Source of the DNA: Pseudarthrobacter siccitolerans
Lineage (GTDB): Bacteria; Actinomycetota; Actinomycetes; Actinomycetales; Micrococcaceae
Direction of reading: 5' to 3'
DNA length: 64,000 bases
NCBI RefSeq assembly: GCF_030823375.1
Contig: NZ_JAUSXB010000001.1
Location: 310,001-374,000, forward strand
Notes under the pieces: model-generated
Seen by the model: only the letters and a program-made list of their open reading frames with translations
Database searches by the model: none
What the model was told of the DNA's origin: nothing
Shown here: in pieces, positions 1 to 14,111 of the stretch
Numbering within the stretch: the first letter of the stretch is position 1
Layout: each line of letters begins with the position of its first letter
Position numbers and translations under genes: made by a program

Positions 1-689
1 CGGTGGAACCGGGCGAGACGGTGGCGATCGTGGGGCACACGGGGGCCGGCAAGAGCACTGTCATCAACCTTCTCCTGCGCTTTTGCGAGCCGCATTCCGG
101 GCGGATCACTATCGACGGAGCCGATGTTGCGGCCTTTCGCCGGGACCTCCTGCGGGCGCAGTTCGGTGTAGTGCTGCAGGACGCCTGGCTCTTCGGAGGT
201 ACTATCCGCGAAAACATCGCCTATGGAAGCCCGGGAGCGTCCGAGGCGGACATCCTGGCGGCGGCCCAGGCGAGCTACGTGGACCGCTTTGTAAGGTCGC
301 TGCCGCATGGTTATGACACAGTGCTGGAAAACGGTGGTGACGGGCTGAGCCAGGGCCAGCGGCAGCTGATCACCATTGCCCGGGCGCAGTTGGCGGCCCG
401 CGCCGTCCAGATCCTCGATGAGGCAACAAGTTCAGTGGATTCAAGAACGGAGCTGCTGATCCGTCACGCCATGCAGCGGTTGCGCCGCGGCCGGACCAGC
501 TTTGTTATTGCGCACCGTTTGTCCACGGTGCGCGACGCTGATCTAATTCTGGTCATGGACCACGGACGCATTGTCGAGCAGGGCACCCACCAGGACCTCC
601 TCGATGCCAACAGCTATTACACGCGCCTCTACAACGCCCAGTTCTCCCTGCAGGCGGGGCGCAGCGGCGTGCTCGAGGCCGGCATTTGA
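1..689 (+). CDS. ABC exporter ATP-binding domain (C-terminal part, start outside window)
   Basis: The reading frame is open at the left edge, so only the nucleotide-binding domain of a larger gene is visible. Motifs in order: Walker A (GHTGAGKS), Q-loop (VLQDAWLF), signature (LSQGQRQ), Walker B with catalytic Glu ([11 protein letters not shown]) and switch His (IAHRLSTV). This order and spacing fit the MsbA/MdlB type, where a membrane domain is fused ahead of the ATPase and two halves form an exporter in the cytoplasmic membrane. Substrate is unknown. The stop overlaps the start of the GntR gene, so the two are probably cotranscribed. Confidence 0.9.
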   Translation, partial: VEPGETVAIVGHTGAGKSTVINLLLRFCEPHSGRITIDGADVAAFRRDLLRAQFGVVLQDAWLFGGTIRENIAYGSPGASEADILAAAQASYVDRFVRSLPHGYDTVLENGGDGLSQGQRQLITIARAQLAARAVQILDEATSSVDSRTELLIRHAMQRLRRGRTSFVIAHRLSTVRDADLILVMDHGRIVEQGTHQDLLDANSYYTRLYNAQFSLQAGRSGVLEAGI

Positions 690-1066
690 AAACGGCGGCC
701 GACTTCCCGGGGGCCTGGAAGCCCAATACAGCCAGTTCGGTGCCGCTGTTCGAGCAGCTGCGGCTCCAGGTGATCCATCTGGCCGACGGCGGAAAGCTTC
801 CGCCGGGAACCCGGCTGCCGGCCGTGCGCTCCCTTGCGGAACGGCTGGACGTCGCACCCCATACCGTAGCCAGGGCCTACAAGGAACTGGAGGCTGCCGG
901 CGTCGTGGCCACCCGGGGACGGAACGGCACCGTCGTCTGCGCCCGCGACGAACGCCTGGGCGGGCTGTCCACCGCGGCCGCAGAGTATGCGGCGGCAGCC
1001 AAGGCACAGGGCGCATCGTTCGCCGAGGCTGTGCAGCTGCTGGCCGCAGCTTACGACGGCTCCTGA
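686..1066 (+). CDS. GntR-family transcriptional regulator, YtrA-like
   Basis: A 126-residue protein starting with TTG that overlaps the stop of the preceding ABC gene. Residues about 20-85 form a GntR winged helix: [21 protein letters not shown], cut here for length, then [29 protein letters not shown] in two parts typical of the family. The short C-terminal tail lacks a FadR or UTRA effector domain, which is the YtrA layout; YtrA regulators usually control adjacent ABC transporters. Control of the upstream exporter is inferred from overlap only. Confidence 0.85.
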   Translation: MKTAADFPGAWKPNTASSVPLFEQLRLQVIHLADGGKLPPGTRLPAVRSLAERLDVAPHTVARAYKELEAAGVVATRGRNGTVVCARDERLGGLSTAAAEYAAAAKAQGASFAEAVQLLAAAYDGS

Positions 1067-1084
1067 GAGCCCCCGCGTGGGTGT

Positions 1085-1100
1085 TCGAAGAAATTTTCGA
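1085..1100. promoter_or_regulatory. LexA SOS box of uvrA
   Basis: Sixteen bases reading TCGAAGAAATTTTCGA. The actinobacterial LexA consensus is TCGAAC, four bases, GTTCGA; this site matches ten of the twelve fixed positions with the right spacing. It ends two bases before the uvrA minus-10 box, so a bound repressor would block RNA polymerase. Confidence 0.75.
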
Positions 1101-1101
1101 T

Positions 1102-1107
1102 TAGCAT
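1102..1107 (+). promoter_or_regulatory. minus-10 box of a leaderless uvrA promoter
   Basis: TAGCAT fits the actinobacterial TANNNT minus-10 pattern. Its last T is seven bases before the GTG start at 1114, so transcription would begin at the start codon. No Shine-Dalgarno sequence precedes the GTG, which supports a leaderless message. Confidence 0.6.
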
Positions 1108-1113
1108 TAGTGG

Positions 1114-4038
<2,925 letters not shown>

Positions 4039-4117
4039 ACCGCTCCGCCCTCCGGGAAATATTCCGTGGCGGGAATGCGAGTTTCAGGCATCAGTGCTGT
4101 CATGAGAAACTAACCCG

Positions 4118-4834
4118 GTGACTCAAACAACAGTGCCCGTGATCTTTGACCTGGACGGCACTCTTGTCGACCCGGCCGGTGGGATAACAGATGGAATTGC
4201 TGCCGCCCTGCAGGGGCTGGGGCTTCCGGTTCCCGGCCAGGACCTGCTCGAAGCAATGATCGGCCCGAAGCTGAGCGATTCCCTGCTGAACGTGGCCCGG
4301 GTTCCGGCCGAACTCCTGGACGACGTTATCCGCCGCTACCGGGAGTACTACGTGGCCACGGGGATCGGCCAGAGCCGCCTTTATCCGGGCGTCCTCGAAG
4401 TCCTGGAGCAATTCGCCGCGGCAGGACGGCCGATTTCCGTGGCCACTCAGAAACCCCAGGGGTTGGCCCGCACGGTCCTGGGCTACCACGGGATCGACGG
4501 GATGTTCGAGGGGATCCACGGTTCGGCAGATGACGAGTCCGCCGTGGAAGGTGTTCCGCTCGGAAAGACGGAGATCATCGCTGCCGCCCTCAAGGACCTG
4601 GGCACGCAACACGCCTTGATGGTAGGAGACCGCGCGCAGGACGTCGCCGGTGCCCTTGCCAACGGCCTGGACTGCATTGGAGTCGCCTGGGGATTTGCCC
4701 CCAACGGGGAACTGGAGTCCGCCGGCGCCGTTGCCGTAGTGGAGACCGCCAGCGAGCTGGTGACCACCATCGATCGCCTTGAAGCCGTTCACGCGGCCGC
4801 GATGAGCGGGGTGACCAACGATGGCACTGTTTGA
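4118..4834 (+). CDS. HAD-family hydrolase, phosphoglycolate phosphatase-like
   Basis: A 238-residue haloacid dehalogenase phosphatase. Motif I is FDLDGTLVDP at about residues 8-17 with both catalytic Asp residues; motif II is around SVATQKPQG; motif III/IV is LMVGDRAQDVAGALANG. A helical cap follows motif I, as in Gph and PpaX. Substrate cannot be read from sequence; phosphoglycolate or pyrophosphate are typical. It starts with GTG, and its end overlaps the acyltransferase start by 14 bases, so the two are translationally coupled. Confidence 0.88.
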   Translation: MTQTTVPVIFDLDGTLVDPAGGITDGIAAALQGLGLPVPGQDLLEAMIGPKLSDSLLNVARVPAELLDDVIRRYREYYVATGIGQSRLYPGVLEVLEQFAAAGRPISVATQKPQGLARTVLGYHGIDGMFEGIHGSADDESAVEGVPLGKTEIIAAALKDLGTQHALMVGDRAQDVAGALANGLDCIGVAWGFAPNGELESAGAVAVVETASELVTTIDRLEAVHAAAMSGVTNDGTV

Positions 4835-5489
4835 CGCTGTCCGCTGGACCACGCGGACCCTGATCTCCGGCACCTGCCGGCCCACCGTCGTCGGCTTGGA
4901 AAATGTTCCCGCCGACGGCCCCTTCATTGTGGCCCCCAACCACCTCTCGTTTTTTGACAGTGTCATTGTCCAGGCACTGATGCCCCGCCCGGTCGCGTTC
5001 TTTGCGAAGGCCGAGTACTTCACCACCGGCGGCGCCAAGGGCAAGGTCATGAAAGCGTTCTTCGAATCCGTGGGCTCCATACCCGTGGAACGCGGGGAGC
5101 AGGCCGCCAGCGTGCAGGCGCTCAAAACGCTCATGGACATCCTGGAGTCCGGCAAGGGGATCGGCATCTATCCCGAAGGCACCCGGTCCAGGGACGGCAT
5201 CCTCTACCGCGGACGCACCGGCGTGGGCTGGCTGGCGCTGACCACTGGCGCCCCTGTGATCCCGGTGGGCCTCATCGGGACCGAAAACCTGCAGCGCGCC
5301 GGTGAAAGCGGTGTCCGGCCGCAGCACTTCATCATGAAGGTGGGGGAGCCCCTGTACTTCGACAAGACGGGCCCGGACCATTCGCTGCCGGCCCGCCGGG
5401 AAGTGACGGACCGCGTGATGGACGCGATCGCCGAACTCAGCGGCCAGGAACGCTCCTCCAGCTACAACCAGAGCAAAACCATCGAGTAG
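4821..5489 (+). CDS. 1-acyl-sn-glycerol-3-phosphate acyltransferase (PlsC type)
   Basis: A 222-residue membrane-associated acyltransferase that would convert lysophosphatidic acid to phosphatidic acid. The catalytic NHLSFFDS (HX4D) is at about residue 40, and the acyl-acceptor motif YPEGTRSRDG is at about residue 118. Length and motif spacing fit the LPLAT/AGPAT family. It overlaps the upstream HAD gene by 14 bases and precedes uvrC by 115 bases. The exact acyl acceptor is inferred from the family. Confidence 0.88.
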   Translation: MALFDAVRWTTRTLISGTCRPTVVGLENVPADGPFIVAPNHLSFFDSVIVQALMPRPVAFFAKAEYFTTGGAKGKVMKAFFESVGSIPVERGEQAASVQALKTLMDILESGKGIGIYPEGTRSRDGILYRGRTGVGWLALTTGAPVIPVGLIGTENLQRAGESGVRPQHFIMKVGEPLYFDKTGPDHSLPARREVTDRVMDAIAELSGQERSSSYNQSKTIE

Positions 5490-5592
5490 CGGGACCGGAG
5501 GAACTGCTGCCTCCTCTTGCCCCGTACGGCCCCGCCTGCGCAGGCCGGCAGATCATCCCACGCTGCTGGCCACTGCACCCCGCGTGCCTCAG

Positions 5593-5598
5593 TAGAAT
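5593..5598 (+). promoter_or_regulatory. minus-10 box of a leaderless uvrC promoter
   Basis: TAGAAT (TANNNT) ends seven bases before the GTG at 5605, the same geometry as uvrA. No ribosome binding site is present before the GTG. No LexA-like palindrome is visible here, so SOS control is seen only for uvrA. Confidence 0.6.
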
Positions 5599-5604
5599 GG
5601 ATAG

Positions 5605-7689
5605 GTGGCAAATCCAGCAAGTTACCGGCCCCAAACGGGCGAGATTCCCACCAATCCGGGGGTGTACCGGTTCCGCGACCCCAACGGCAGGGTTATCTAT
5701 GTGGGCAAGGCGAAGAGCCTCCGCTCCCGGCTGAACTCGTACTTCGCCAACCCGGCCGGGCTCCTGCCCAAGACGTATGCCATGGTCCATGCCGCCAGCA
5801 GCGTGGAATGGACAGTGGTGGGCAGCGAGCTGGAGTCGCTGCAGCTGGAATACACGTGGATCAAGGAATTCAAACCGCGGTTCAACGTCGTCTTCCGTGA
5901 CGACAAGACGTACCCCTACCTCGCCGTGACCATGGGCGAAAAGTATCCGCGGGTGCAGGTGATGCGCGGAGACAAGCGTAAGGGCACCCGCTATTTCGGC
6001 CCGTACACCGCCGGAGCCATCCGGGAAACCATGGATACCCTCCTGCGCGTCTTCCCGGTCCGCAGCTGCAGTGCCGGCGTGTTCAAGCGCGCCGAGGCCA
6101 GCGGCAGGCCCTGCCTGCTCGGCTACATCGATAAGTGCTCCGCCCCCTGCGTGGGCCGGATCTCCGCGGACGACCACCGGGACCTGGCGGAGGATTTCTG
6201 CGCCTTTATGGGCGGCGAAGCCAAACGCTTCATCAGCAAGCTGGAAAAGCAGATGGCGGAAGCGGTGTCCGAGCTGAACTACGAGCGGGCCGCCCGCCTG
6301 CGCGATGACATCACCGCGCTCCGGAAGGTCTTTGAACGGAACGCGGTGGTGCTCGCGGAAGACACCGACGCTGACGTCTTTTCCCTCCACGAGGACGAAC
6401 TGGAAGCCGCCGTCCAGGTATTCCATGTCCGTGGCGGCCGGATCCGCGGCCAGCGCGGCTGGGTGGTGGAGAAGGTGGAGGATTCCACCACGCCGGACCT
6501 GGTGGAGCACCTCCTGCAGCAGGTGTACGGGGACGAAGGGCAAAGCCATGGCAGGCTGCCCCGCGAAGTCCTGGTTCCCGTTGCGCCCAGCAACCAGGCG
6601 GAGCTCACGGAATGGCTCGGCGGCATGCGCGGCGCGAAGGTGGACATCCGCGTGCCTCAGCGCGGGGACAAAGCCGCGCTGATGTCCACGGTCCGCGAAA
6701 ACGCCGAACATGCCCTCAAGCTCCACAAGACGCGGCGCGCCGGCGACATCACCGTCAGGTCCCAGGCGCTGCAGGAACTCCAGGAGGCGCTGGACCTGCC
6801 CGTACCACTGCTGCGGATCGAATGCTTTGACGTCTCGCACGTTCAGGGCACCAACGTGGTGGCGTCCATGGTGGTGGTGGAGGACGGGCTGCCGAAGAAA
6901 TCCGACTACCGGAAATTCTCCATCACCGGGGCCGCGGCCTCCGATGACACCGCTGCCATGCACGATGTCCTGACCCGGCGGTTCCGGCACTACCTGAAGG
7001 ACAAGTCGGCGCAGGTGGACGAATCCGTCCTGAACACGAGTGAGCTTGACGCCGCAGGCGCTGGCCAGGCCGAACCCGGCTACCCAGACCCCATCCCGGC
7101 AGAAACCACCTCCGCAGACCACAGCAAGGCAGAAACCAGATTCGACAGCGCCCTGCTGGACACCACCACGCCCGCTCCCCGGGCCAAGTTCGCCTACCCG
7201 CCCAACCTGGTGGTGGTGGACGGCGGCAAGCCCCAGGTTAACGCAGCGGCCCGCGCCCTCGCCGACCTCGGCATCGACGACGTATACGTGGTGGGCCTCG
7301 CCAAGCGGCTGGAGGAAGTCTGGCTGCCGGACAGCGACTTCCCGGTGATCCTGCCGCGGACATCCCAGGGCCTGTACCTGCTGCAGCGCATCCGGGATGA
7401 GGCCCACCGGTTCGCGATCTCGTTCCACCGGCAAAAGCGGGGCAAGGCCATGACCGTCTCCGCCCTTGACGGGGTACCGGGTCTCGGCGCCTCCAAGCGG
7501 AAGGCCCTCCTGGCGCACTTCGGATCCGTGAAGGGAGTCAAGTCGGCCTCCGCGGAAGAACTTTCCGAAGCGAAGGGGATCGGACCTGCCCTCGCGGGCG
7601 CCATCGTGAACCATTTCTCGGCCGCCGGACCGGAGGCAGCCACCGTACCTGCCATCAACATGACCACCGGTGAAGTCATCGAATCCTAG
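5605..7689 (+). CDS. uvrC: UvrABC excision nuclease subunit C
   Basis: A 694-residue dual-incision nuclease of excision repair. The N-terminal GIY-YIG domain begins [19 protein letters not shown] (residues about 13-31). A UVR motif ([16 protein letters not shown]) is at about residue 230, followed by an RNase H-like 5-prime nuclease domain with [11 protein letters not shown] and [10 protein letters not shown], and C-terminal helix-hairpin-helix motifs. It is longer than the E. coli enzyme, partly because of a low-complexity Ala/Pro/Thr insertion near residues 475-525 before VVVDGGKP. The GTG start appears leaderless. Confidence 0.98.
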   Translation: MANPASYRPQTGEIPTNPGVYRFRDPNGRVIYVGKAKSLRSRLNSYFANPAGLLPKTYAMVHAASSVEWTVVGSELESLQLEYTWIKEFKPRFNVVFRDDKTYPYLAVTMGEKYPRVQVMRGDKRKGTRYFGPYTAGAIRETMDTLLRVFPVRSCSAGVFKRAEASGRPCLLGYIDKCSAPCVGRISADDHRDLAEDFCAFMGGEAKRFISKLEKQMAEAVSELNYERAARLRDDITALRKVFERNAVVLAEDTDADVFSLHEDELEAAVQVFHVRGGRIRGQRGWVVEKVEDSTTPDLVEHLLQQVYGDEGQSHGRLPREVLVPVAPSNQAELTEWLGGMRGAKVDIRVPQRGDKAALMSTVRENAEHALKLHKTRRAGDITVRSQALQELQEALDLPVPLLRIECFDVSHVQGTNVVASMVVVEDGLPKKSDYRKFSITGAAASDDTAAMHDVLTRRFRHYLKDKSAQVDESVLNTSELDAAGAGQAEPGYPDPIPAETTSADHSKAETRFDSALLDTTTPAPRAKFAYPPNLVVVDGGKPQVNAAARALADLGIDDVYVVGLAKRLEEVWLPDSDFPVILPRTSQGLYLLQRIRDEAHRFAISFHRQKRGKAMTVSALDGVPGLGASKRKALLAHFGSVKGVKSASAEELSEAKGIGPALAGAIVNHFSAAGPEAATVPAINMTTGEVIES

Positions 7690-7799
7690 TGACACCGCTG
7701 AAACTTAGCGGAGTTCGAAGATTCTTAGCTAGGGTTGGGGAGGGGTGCGGGCCAACGCGGGCCACCCCACCAGGCAACTGACGAAACGGGGCGGACTTA

Positions 7800-8723
7800 A
7801 TGGCAGACACAACGGCGGAATCCGGAGCAGGGGAGGACGGGATGCAACCCGTCAAGCCGCTCGAAGCGGAACTGCTGGTGGTCACCGGGATGTCCGGAGC
7901 GGGGCGGAGCACGGCGGCGGACGCGCTGGAGGACCACGGCTGGTACGTCGTGGAAAACCTGCCGCCGCAGATGCTGGGCACCCTCGCCGAACTCGTCTCG
8001 CACGCACCGCAGTCCATCCCGCGGCTGGCCGTGGTCATCGACGTCCGCAGCAAGGGCCTCTTTGCGGACATCCGCGCGGCCCTTGGAGCGCTGGCCGCCA
8101 GCGGCGTCACCTTCCGGGTCCTTTTCCTCGACGCCAGCGACAACGTGCTGGTCCGGAGGTTCGAACAGGGACGCCGGCCGCATCCCCTGCAGGCCGGCGG
8201 CCGCATCCTCGACGGCATTGCCGCCGAACGGGAGCTGCTGCAGGAACTGCGCGACAGCTCCGACGTCGTCCTGGACACCTCGGGCTACAACGTCCACGGC
8301 CTCGCCACCGCGATCACCGAGCTCTTCAGTGAAACAGGGCCGGTGGCCCTGCGGCTGAACGTCATGAGTTTCGGCTTCAAGTACGGCCTGCCCGTGGACG
8401 CAAACTACGTGGCAGACGTCCGGTTCATCCCCAACCCGCACTGGGTGCCCCAGCTGCGCCCGCACACCGGGCTGGACAAGGACGTCAGCGACTACGTCCT
8501 CGAAGCCGAAGGGGTCAAGAACTTCGTGGACCGCTACGTGATGGCGCTGGAACCGGTCCTGGACGGCTACCGCCGCGAGAACAAGCACTATGCCACCATC
8601 GCCGTGGGCTGCACCGGCGGCAAACACCGCTCGGTGGCGGTCGCCGTCGAACTTTCCAAGAAGCTGGCCCAGTTCCCCCGGGTCACCGTGACCACCACGC
8701 ACCGGGACCTGGGCCGCGAGTAA
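7800..8723 (+). CDS. rapZ: RNase adapter / nucleotide-binding protein RapZ
   Basis: A 307-residue P-loop protein (YvcJ/RapZ). The Walker A is GMSGAGRS at residues 30-37, a Gly-Ala-Arg variant of the usual [15 protein letters not shown] and [11 protein letters not shown] follow in the kinase-like half, and the C-terminal half carries the conserved [10 protein letters not shown]. In E. coli RapZ controls glmS sRNA turnover; the role in actinomycetes is not settled. Its stop overlaps the yvcK start, and the rapZ-yvcK-whiA trio is conserved across Gram-positive bacteria. Confidence 0.95.
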   Translation: MADTTAESGAGEDGMQPVKPLEAELLVVTGMSGAGRSTAADALEDHGWYVVENLPPQMLGTLAELVSHAPQSIPRLAVVIDVRSKGLFADIRAALGALAASGVTFRVLFLDASDNVLVRRFEQGRRPHPLQAGGRILDGIAAERELLQELRDSSDVVLDTSGYNVHGLATAITELFSETGPVALRLNVMSFGFKYGLPVDANYVADVRFIPNPHWVPQLRPHTGLDKDVSDYVLEAEGVKNFVDRYVMALEPVLDGYRRENKHYATIAVGCTGGKHRSVAVAVELSKKLAQFPRVTVTTTHRDLGRE

Positions 8724-9739
8724 TGTCGCTGTTCACAGGGGCCCTGCCGCTGGTTCCACCGGCCGGAACAGCCGGGAACCAGCAGGACAAGGGGCCAAAT
8801 GTTGTTGCACTCGGCGGCGGGCACGGCCTGTCCGCGTCCCTCTCGGCGCTGCGCCTGCTCACCACGGAACTGACGGCCATCGTCACGGTAGCGGACGACG
8901 GCGGATCTTCCGGGCGCCTGCGGGACGAGTACGGTGTCCTCCCGCCGGGGGACCTCCGGATGGCCCTCTCCGCCCTCTGCGACGACACGGACTGGGGCCG
9001 CACGTGGCGGGACGTGATGCAGCACCGTTTCCGCCCCGGAAAGGGACCGGGCGGCTCGCTGGACGACCACGCCACCGGCAACCTGCTGATCGTTACCCTG
9101 TGGGAACTGCTCGGTGACGCCGTCGCTGGCCTCCGGTGGGCGGGGGCGCTGCTCGGTGCCCGCGGCCAGGTCCTGCCCATGTCCACGGAGCCGCTGACCA
9201 TCGAAGGCGACGTCCGGGTCAACGCCCCCAACGGCACTTCCCAGCTGCAAACCATCTACGGCCAGGCACGCTGCGCCGTAGCCGGTTCGCTGGAAGCGGT
9301 GCGCCTCCTGCCGGAAGCCGCGCCCGCCTGCGCTGAGGCGCTCTCGGCCATCGAACTGGCGGACTGGGTGATCCTGGGACCGGGCTCCTGGTACACCTCC
9401 GTGTTGCCGCACCTGCTGCTCCCGGAGATGCGGGAGGCGCTGTGCGATACGCCGGCCAAGCGCCTCCTCACCATGAACCTGGCCACGGACACCAAGGAAA
9501 CGTCGGGCATGACGGCTGCCGACCATCTTCACGTCCTGCGCCGGTACGCCCCCGACTTCAGCGTTGATGTCGTGCTGGCCGACCCCGCGTCGGTTCCCGA
9601 CCTGCCGGAGTTCGAGAAGGCCGCCGCGATGATCGGAGCCGAGGTGGTCTTGGGTAAAGTAGGGGCGTCGGGCCGCCGGCCTGTCCATGACCCCCTGCGT
9701 CTGGCCACGGCGTACCACGACATTTTCGGGAACAGTTAG
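8723..9739 (+). CDS. yvcK: Gluconeogenesis factor YvcK/CofD-like
   Basis: A 338-residue protein of the UPF0052 (YvcK/MgfK) family. The nucleotide-sugar binding loop VVALGGGHGLSASLSAL is near residue 28, followed by TVADDGGSSGRLR and LPPGDLRMALSAL. DHATGNLL and GPGSWYTSVLPHLL are further family blocks. In Bacillus the homologue affects cell shape on gluconeogenic carbon. The first about 25 residues are not conserved in appearance. ATG overlaps the rapZ stop, and whiA begins nine bases after its stop. Confidence 0.94.
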   Translation: MSLFTGALPLVPPAGTAGNQQDKGPNVVALGGGHGLSASLSALRLLTTELTAIVTVADDGGSSGRLRDEYGVLPPGDLRMALSALCDDTDWGRTWRDVMQHRFRPGKGPGGSLDDHATGNLLIVTLWELLGDAVAGLRWAGALLGARGQVLPMSTEPLTIEGDVRVNAPNGTSQLQTIYGQARCAVAGSLEAVRLLPEAAPACAEALSAIELADWVILGPGSWYTSVLPHLLLPEMREALCDTPAKRLLTMNLATDTKETSGMTAADHLHVLRRYAPDFSVDVVLADPASVPDLPEFEKAAAMIGAEVVLGKVGASGRRPVHDPLRLATAYHDIFGNS

Positions 9740-9748
9740 GAAGGTGCC

Positions 9749-10729
9749 ATGGCACTGACAGCATCAGTCAAGGAAGAACTTTCCCGTCTGGATATCAAGA
9801 AGTCATCAGTCCGGAAAGCGGAAGTTTCAGCCATGCTGCGCTTCGCCGGCGGGCTCCACATAATTTCCGGCCGGATTGTCATCGAGGCCGAGGTGGACCT
9901 GGCCTCCACGGCCCGCCGCCTCCGTGCGGCCATCGCCGAAGTCTACGGGCACCAGAGCGAAATCATTGTGGTGTCGGCCGGGGGACTGCGCCGCGCCAGC
10001 CGCTATGTGGTCCGTGTGGTGCGCGACGGCGAGGCGCTGGCCCGCCAGACGGGCCTCCTCGACGGCCGCGGACGCCCAGTGCGGGGGCTGCCGTCCGCCG
10101 TCGTCAACGGCTCTGCCGCCGACGCCGAAGCGGTGTGGCGGGGCGCTTTCCTGGTCCACGGCTCACTCACCGAACCCGGGCGCTCCTCGTCGCTGGAAGT
10201 CACCTGCCCCGGCCCGGAATCGGCGCTGGCACTGGTTGGTGCGGCACGGCGCCTCGAGATCCAGGCGAAGGCACGCGAGGTCCGGGGAGTGGACCGTGTG
10301 GTCATCCGCGACGGCGACACCATCGCGGCGCTCCTCACCCGCATGGGCGCCCACGATGCCCTGATGGTGTGGGAAGAGCGCCGGATGCGCAAGGAAGTAC
10401 GCGCCACTGCCAACCGGCTCGCCAATTTCGACGACGCCAACCTGCGCCGCTCGGCCCAGGCCGCGGTGGCCGCAGGTGCCCGCGTTGACCGGGCGCTGGA
10501 GATCCTGGGCGACGATGTCCCCGAGCACCTGAAGTACGCCGGCGAACTGAGGGTGGCGCACAAGCAGGCCAGCCTGGACGAACTGGGCCGCCTGGCCGAT
10601 CCCGTCATGACCAAGGACGCCATCGCCGGAAGGATCCGCCGGCTGCTGGCCATGGCGGACAAGCGTGCCCTTGACCTGGGAATTCCCGGAACCGATGCCA
10701 ATGTGACGCCTGAAATGCTGGACGAGTAA
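9749..10729 (+). CDS. whiA: Sporulation/division regulator WhiA
   Basis: A 326-residue DNA-binding protein. The N-terminal half has the LAGLIDADG-like fold ([17 protein letters not shown], then [15 protein letters not shown]), lacking the acidic catalytic residues of homing endonucleases. The C-terminal half has a helix-turn-helix ([21 protein letters not shown], cut to 20 residues in any use). In Streptomyces WhiA works with WhiB to switch on division genes; non-sporulating actinomycetes retain it. AAGG before ATG at 9749 is the ribosome site. Confidence 0.95.
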   Translation: MALTASVKEELSRLDIKKSSVRKAEVSAMLRFAGGLHIISGRIVIEAEVDLASTARRLRAAIAEVYGHQSEIIVVSAGGLRRASRYVVRVVRDGEALARQTGLLDGRGRPVRGLPSAVVNGSAADAEAVWRGAFLVHGSLTEPGRSSSLEVTCPGPESALALVGAARRLEIQAKAREVRGVDRVVIRDGDTIAALLTRMGAHDALMVWEERRMRKEVRATANRLANFDDANLRRSAQAAVAAGARVDRALEILGDDVPEHLKYAGELRVAHKQASLDELGRLADPVMTKDAIAGRIRRLLAMADKRALDLGIPGTDANVTPEMLDE

Positions 10730-10818
10730 CAGGCCCATAGAATCAAAAAGATTCCGGGTGCCAGACGCCCGGATGCACAATCCGAGAGAAACCAACCGGA
10801 CCGAGGGTCCACGATATT

Positions 10819-10824
10819 GGAGGA
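10819..10824 (+). promoter_or_regulatory. ribosome binding site that fixes the sodA start
   Basis: GGAGGA lies four bases before GTG at 10829. An in-frame TTG at 10817 would begin upstream of this Shine-Dalgarno sequence and is therefore unlikely to be the start. Confidence 0.65.
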
Positions 10825-10828
10825 TTTT

Positions 10829-11455
10829 GTGACCGAGTACGTACTGCCTGAACTCAGCTACGACTACGCTGCCCTGGAGCCGCACATTTCTGCGCGCATC
10901 ATGGAGCTGCACCACAGCAAGCACCACGCCACCTACGTGGCCGGCGCCAACAACGCCCTGGCCCAGCTGGCCGAAGCCCGCGAGTCCGGTAACTTCGCCA
11001 ACATCAACCGGCTGTCGAAGGACCTCGCGTTCCACACCGGCGGGCACGTCAACCACTCCGTGTTCTGGAACAACCTGTCCCCGGACGGCGGCGACAAGCC
11101 CGAAGGCGAGCTGGCAGCAGCGATTGACGACGCCTTTGGTTCCTTCGACGCGTTCCGTGCCCAATTCTCCGCAGCCGCGCTCGGCCTGCAGGGTTCCGGC
11201 TGGGGCTTCCTGGCCTACGAGCCCATCGGTGGAAACCTGGTTATCGAGCAGCTCTACGACCAGCAGGGCAACACGGCACTGGGCACCACCCCGCTGCTCA
11301 TGCTGGACATGTGGGAGCACGCTTTCTACCTGGACTACGTCAACGTCAAGGCCGACTACGTCAAGGCCTTCTGGAACATCGTCAACTGGGCCGACGTCGC
11401 CAAGCGCTTCGAGGCTGCACGCAGCAACGCCACGGGCCTCATCACCCTCCCGTAG
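10829..11455 (+). CDS. sodA: Superoxide dismutase (Mn/Fe type)
   Basis: A 208-residue protein that would convert superoxide to hydrogen peroxide and oxygen in the cytoplasm. Metal ligands are in [26 protein letters not shown] and [22 protein letters not shown] matches the shared Mn/Fe signature. The metal cannot be decided from motifs alone. No signal peptide is seen. The GTG start is chosen because a strong GGAGGA precedes it. A perfect hairpin follows the stop by 66 bases. Confidence 0.95.
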   Translation: MTEYVLPELSYDYAALEPHISARIMELHHSKHHATYVAGANNALAQLAEARESGNFANINRLSKDLAFHTGGHVNHSVFWNNLSPDGGDKPEGELAAAIDDAFGSFDAFRAQFSAAALGLQGSGWGFLAYEPIGGNLVIEQLYDQQGNTALGTTPLLMLDMWEHAFYLDYVNVKADYVKAFWNIVNWADVAKRFEAARSNATGLITLP

Positions 11456-11521
11456 TGACGAGCGCTACACGCGCCTGTAACAAACTTCACATTCGGACTT
11501 AAACCAACCGCAATGTGGACC

Positions 11522-11549
11522 GTCCGCCCCCGCACTTGCGGGGGCGGAC
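11522..11549 (+). terminator. transcription terminator after sodA
   Basis: Perfect inverted repeat with arms GTCCGCCCCCGCA and its complement separated by two bases. There is no clear U tract, which is common in actinomycetes. Confidence 0.7.
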
Positions 11550-11560
11550 CCAGTTAAACG

Positions 11561-11566
11561 TAAGAT
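11561..11566 (+). promoter_or_regulatory. possible minus-10 box for gap
   Basis: TAAGAT fits TANNNT and lies between the sodA terminator and gap. No convincing minus-35 is seen; a leader of about 140 bases would result. Confidence 0.3.
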
Positions 11567-11599
11567 AGGTCACGGAAGGCGGTTAGCCTTCAGCAATGA

Positions 11600-12727
<1,128 letters not shown>

Positions 12728-12737
12728 GGTTAGACAC

Positions 12738-13964
12738 ATGACATCTCACACCCTCAACGAACTGATCGCTGAAGGTGTCCGCGGGCGGTACATTCTGGTT
12801 CGAAGTGACCTGAATGTGCCGCTCGACGGCTCTACAGTGACTGACGACGGCCGGATCAAGGCCTCACTGCCAGTGCTGCGAAAGCTCACGGACGCCGGTG
12901 CCCGCGTGCTGGTAACAGCCCACCTCGGACGCCCCAAGGGCGCCCCGGAGGAAAAGTACTCCCTGCGCCCGGCGGTCACCCGCCTGGCCGAACTGGCCGA
13001 CGTCAAGGTGACCCTGGCCGCGGACACTGTGGGCAGCTCCGCCAAGGAAGCTGCAGCCTCCCTCCAGGACGGTGAAGTGCTGGTCCTCGAGAACGTGCGC
13101 TTCGATGCCCGCGAAACCAGCAAGGACGACGCCCAGCGCGGCGCCTTCGCTGACGAGCTGGTGGCCCTCACCGGCGATAACGGAGCCTACGTGGATGACG
13201 CCTTCGGCGCCGTCCACCGCAAGCACGCCAGCGTGTACGACGTCGCCACCCGGCTGCCGTCCTACCAGGGCGACCTGGTGCACACCGAGGTGGAGGTGCT
13301 GCGCAAGCTGACCACTGACACCCAGCGCCCCTACGTGGTGGTGCTCGGCGGTTCAAAGGTCTCAGACAAGCTCGCTGTCATCGAGAACCTGCTCGGCAAG
13401 GCAGACACCATCCTGGTGGGCGGCGGCATGCTGTTCACCTTCCTCGCCGCGGCTGGCCACAAGGTTGCTTCCAGCCTGCTGGAAGAAGACCAGATTCCCG
13501 TGGTCCAGGACTACCTGAAGCGCGCAGCCGACGCCGGCACGGAATTTGTGGTGCCCACGGACGTGGTGGTGGCGGAGAAGTTTGCTGCTGACGCCGCCCA
13601 CGAGACCGTGGCAGCAGAAGCCATCGAAAGCAGCAGGTTCGGCGCCCAGGGGATTGGCCTGGACATCGGACCCGACTCGGCAGCTGCTTTCGCCGAGCGG
13701 ATCAAGGGTGCGAAGACTGTCTTCTGGAACGGGCCCATGGGTGTCTTCGAATTCGAGGCCTTCTCCGCCGGCACCCGGGCCATCGCCCACGCGCTCACGG
13801 AAACCGGGGCGTTCACGGTAGTCGGTGGCGGCGATTCCGCCGCCGCTGTCCGCACCCTCGGGTTCGCCGATGACCAGTTCGGGCACATTTCCACCGGCGG
13901 CGGCGCCAGCCTGGAATACCTCGAAGGCAAGGAACTTCCGGGGCTCAGCGTCCTCAACCGATAG
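12738..13964 (+). CDS. pgk: Phosphoglycerate kinase
   Basis: A 408-residue kinase forming ATP from 1,3-bisphosphoglycerate. The N-terminal substrate domain shows [15 protein letters not shown] and [11 protein letters not shown]; the C-terminal nucleotide domain shows [29 protein letters not shown] and [14 protein letters not shown] at 12738 is chosen; an upstream frame extending into gap is a shadow. It is second in gap-pgk-tpiA. The gap to tpiA is 147 bases and contains two strong hairpins. Confidence 0.96.
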   Translation: MTSHTLNELIAEGVRGRYILVRSDLNVPLDGSTVTDDGRIKASLPVLRKLTDAGARVLVTAHLGRPKGAPEEKYSLRPAVTRLAELADVKVTLAADTVGSSAKEAAASLQDGEVLVLENVRFDARETSKDDAQRGAFADELVALTGDNGAYVDDAFGAVHRKHASVYDVATRLPSYQGDLVHTEVEVLRKLTTDTQRPYVVVLGGSKVSDKLAVIENLLGKADTILVGGGMLFTFLAAAGHKVASSLLEEDQIPVVQDYLKRAADAGTEFVVPTDVVVAEKFAADAAHETVAAEAIESSRFGAQGIGLDIGPDSAAAFAERIKGAKTVFWNGPMGVFEFEAFSAGTRAIAHALTETGAFTVVGGGDSAAAVRTLGFADDQFGHISTGGGASLEYLEGKELPGLSVLNR

Positions 13965-13997
13965 AAACAGCGTCCGGCAGCAGTACGGCAGGAGTAC

Positions 13998-14025
13998 GCC
14001 GGCAGCGGCGCCTGCCGCTGCCGGC
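13998..14025 (+). promoter_or_regulatory. intercistronic hairpin 1 (pgk-tpiA)
   Basis: A perfect 12-base stem (GCCGGCAGCGGC) with a four-base loop, 33 bases after the pgk stop. It could be an RNA processing or partial termination element between operon genes. Confidence 0.5.
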
Positions 14026-14044
14026 GCCGGGATCTTTCGTCCTC

Positions 14045-14080
14045 CGGCCGGCAGGTTGCCACGCGGCAGCCTGCCGGCCG
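14045..14080 (+). promoter_or_regulatory. intercistronic hairpin 2 (pgk-tpiA)
   Basis: A perfect 11-base stem (CGGCCGGCAGG) with a 14-base loop, directly after hairpin 1 and 31 bases before the tpiA start. The two hairpins in tandem suggest differential expression of tpiA relative to gap-pgk. Confidence 0.45.
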
Positions 14081-14111
14081 AACACATATCAAGAACTTTT
14101 TTGGAGAATAC

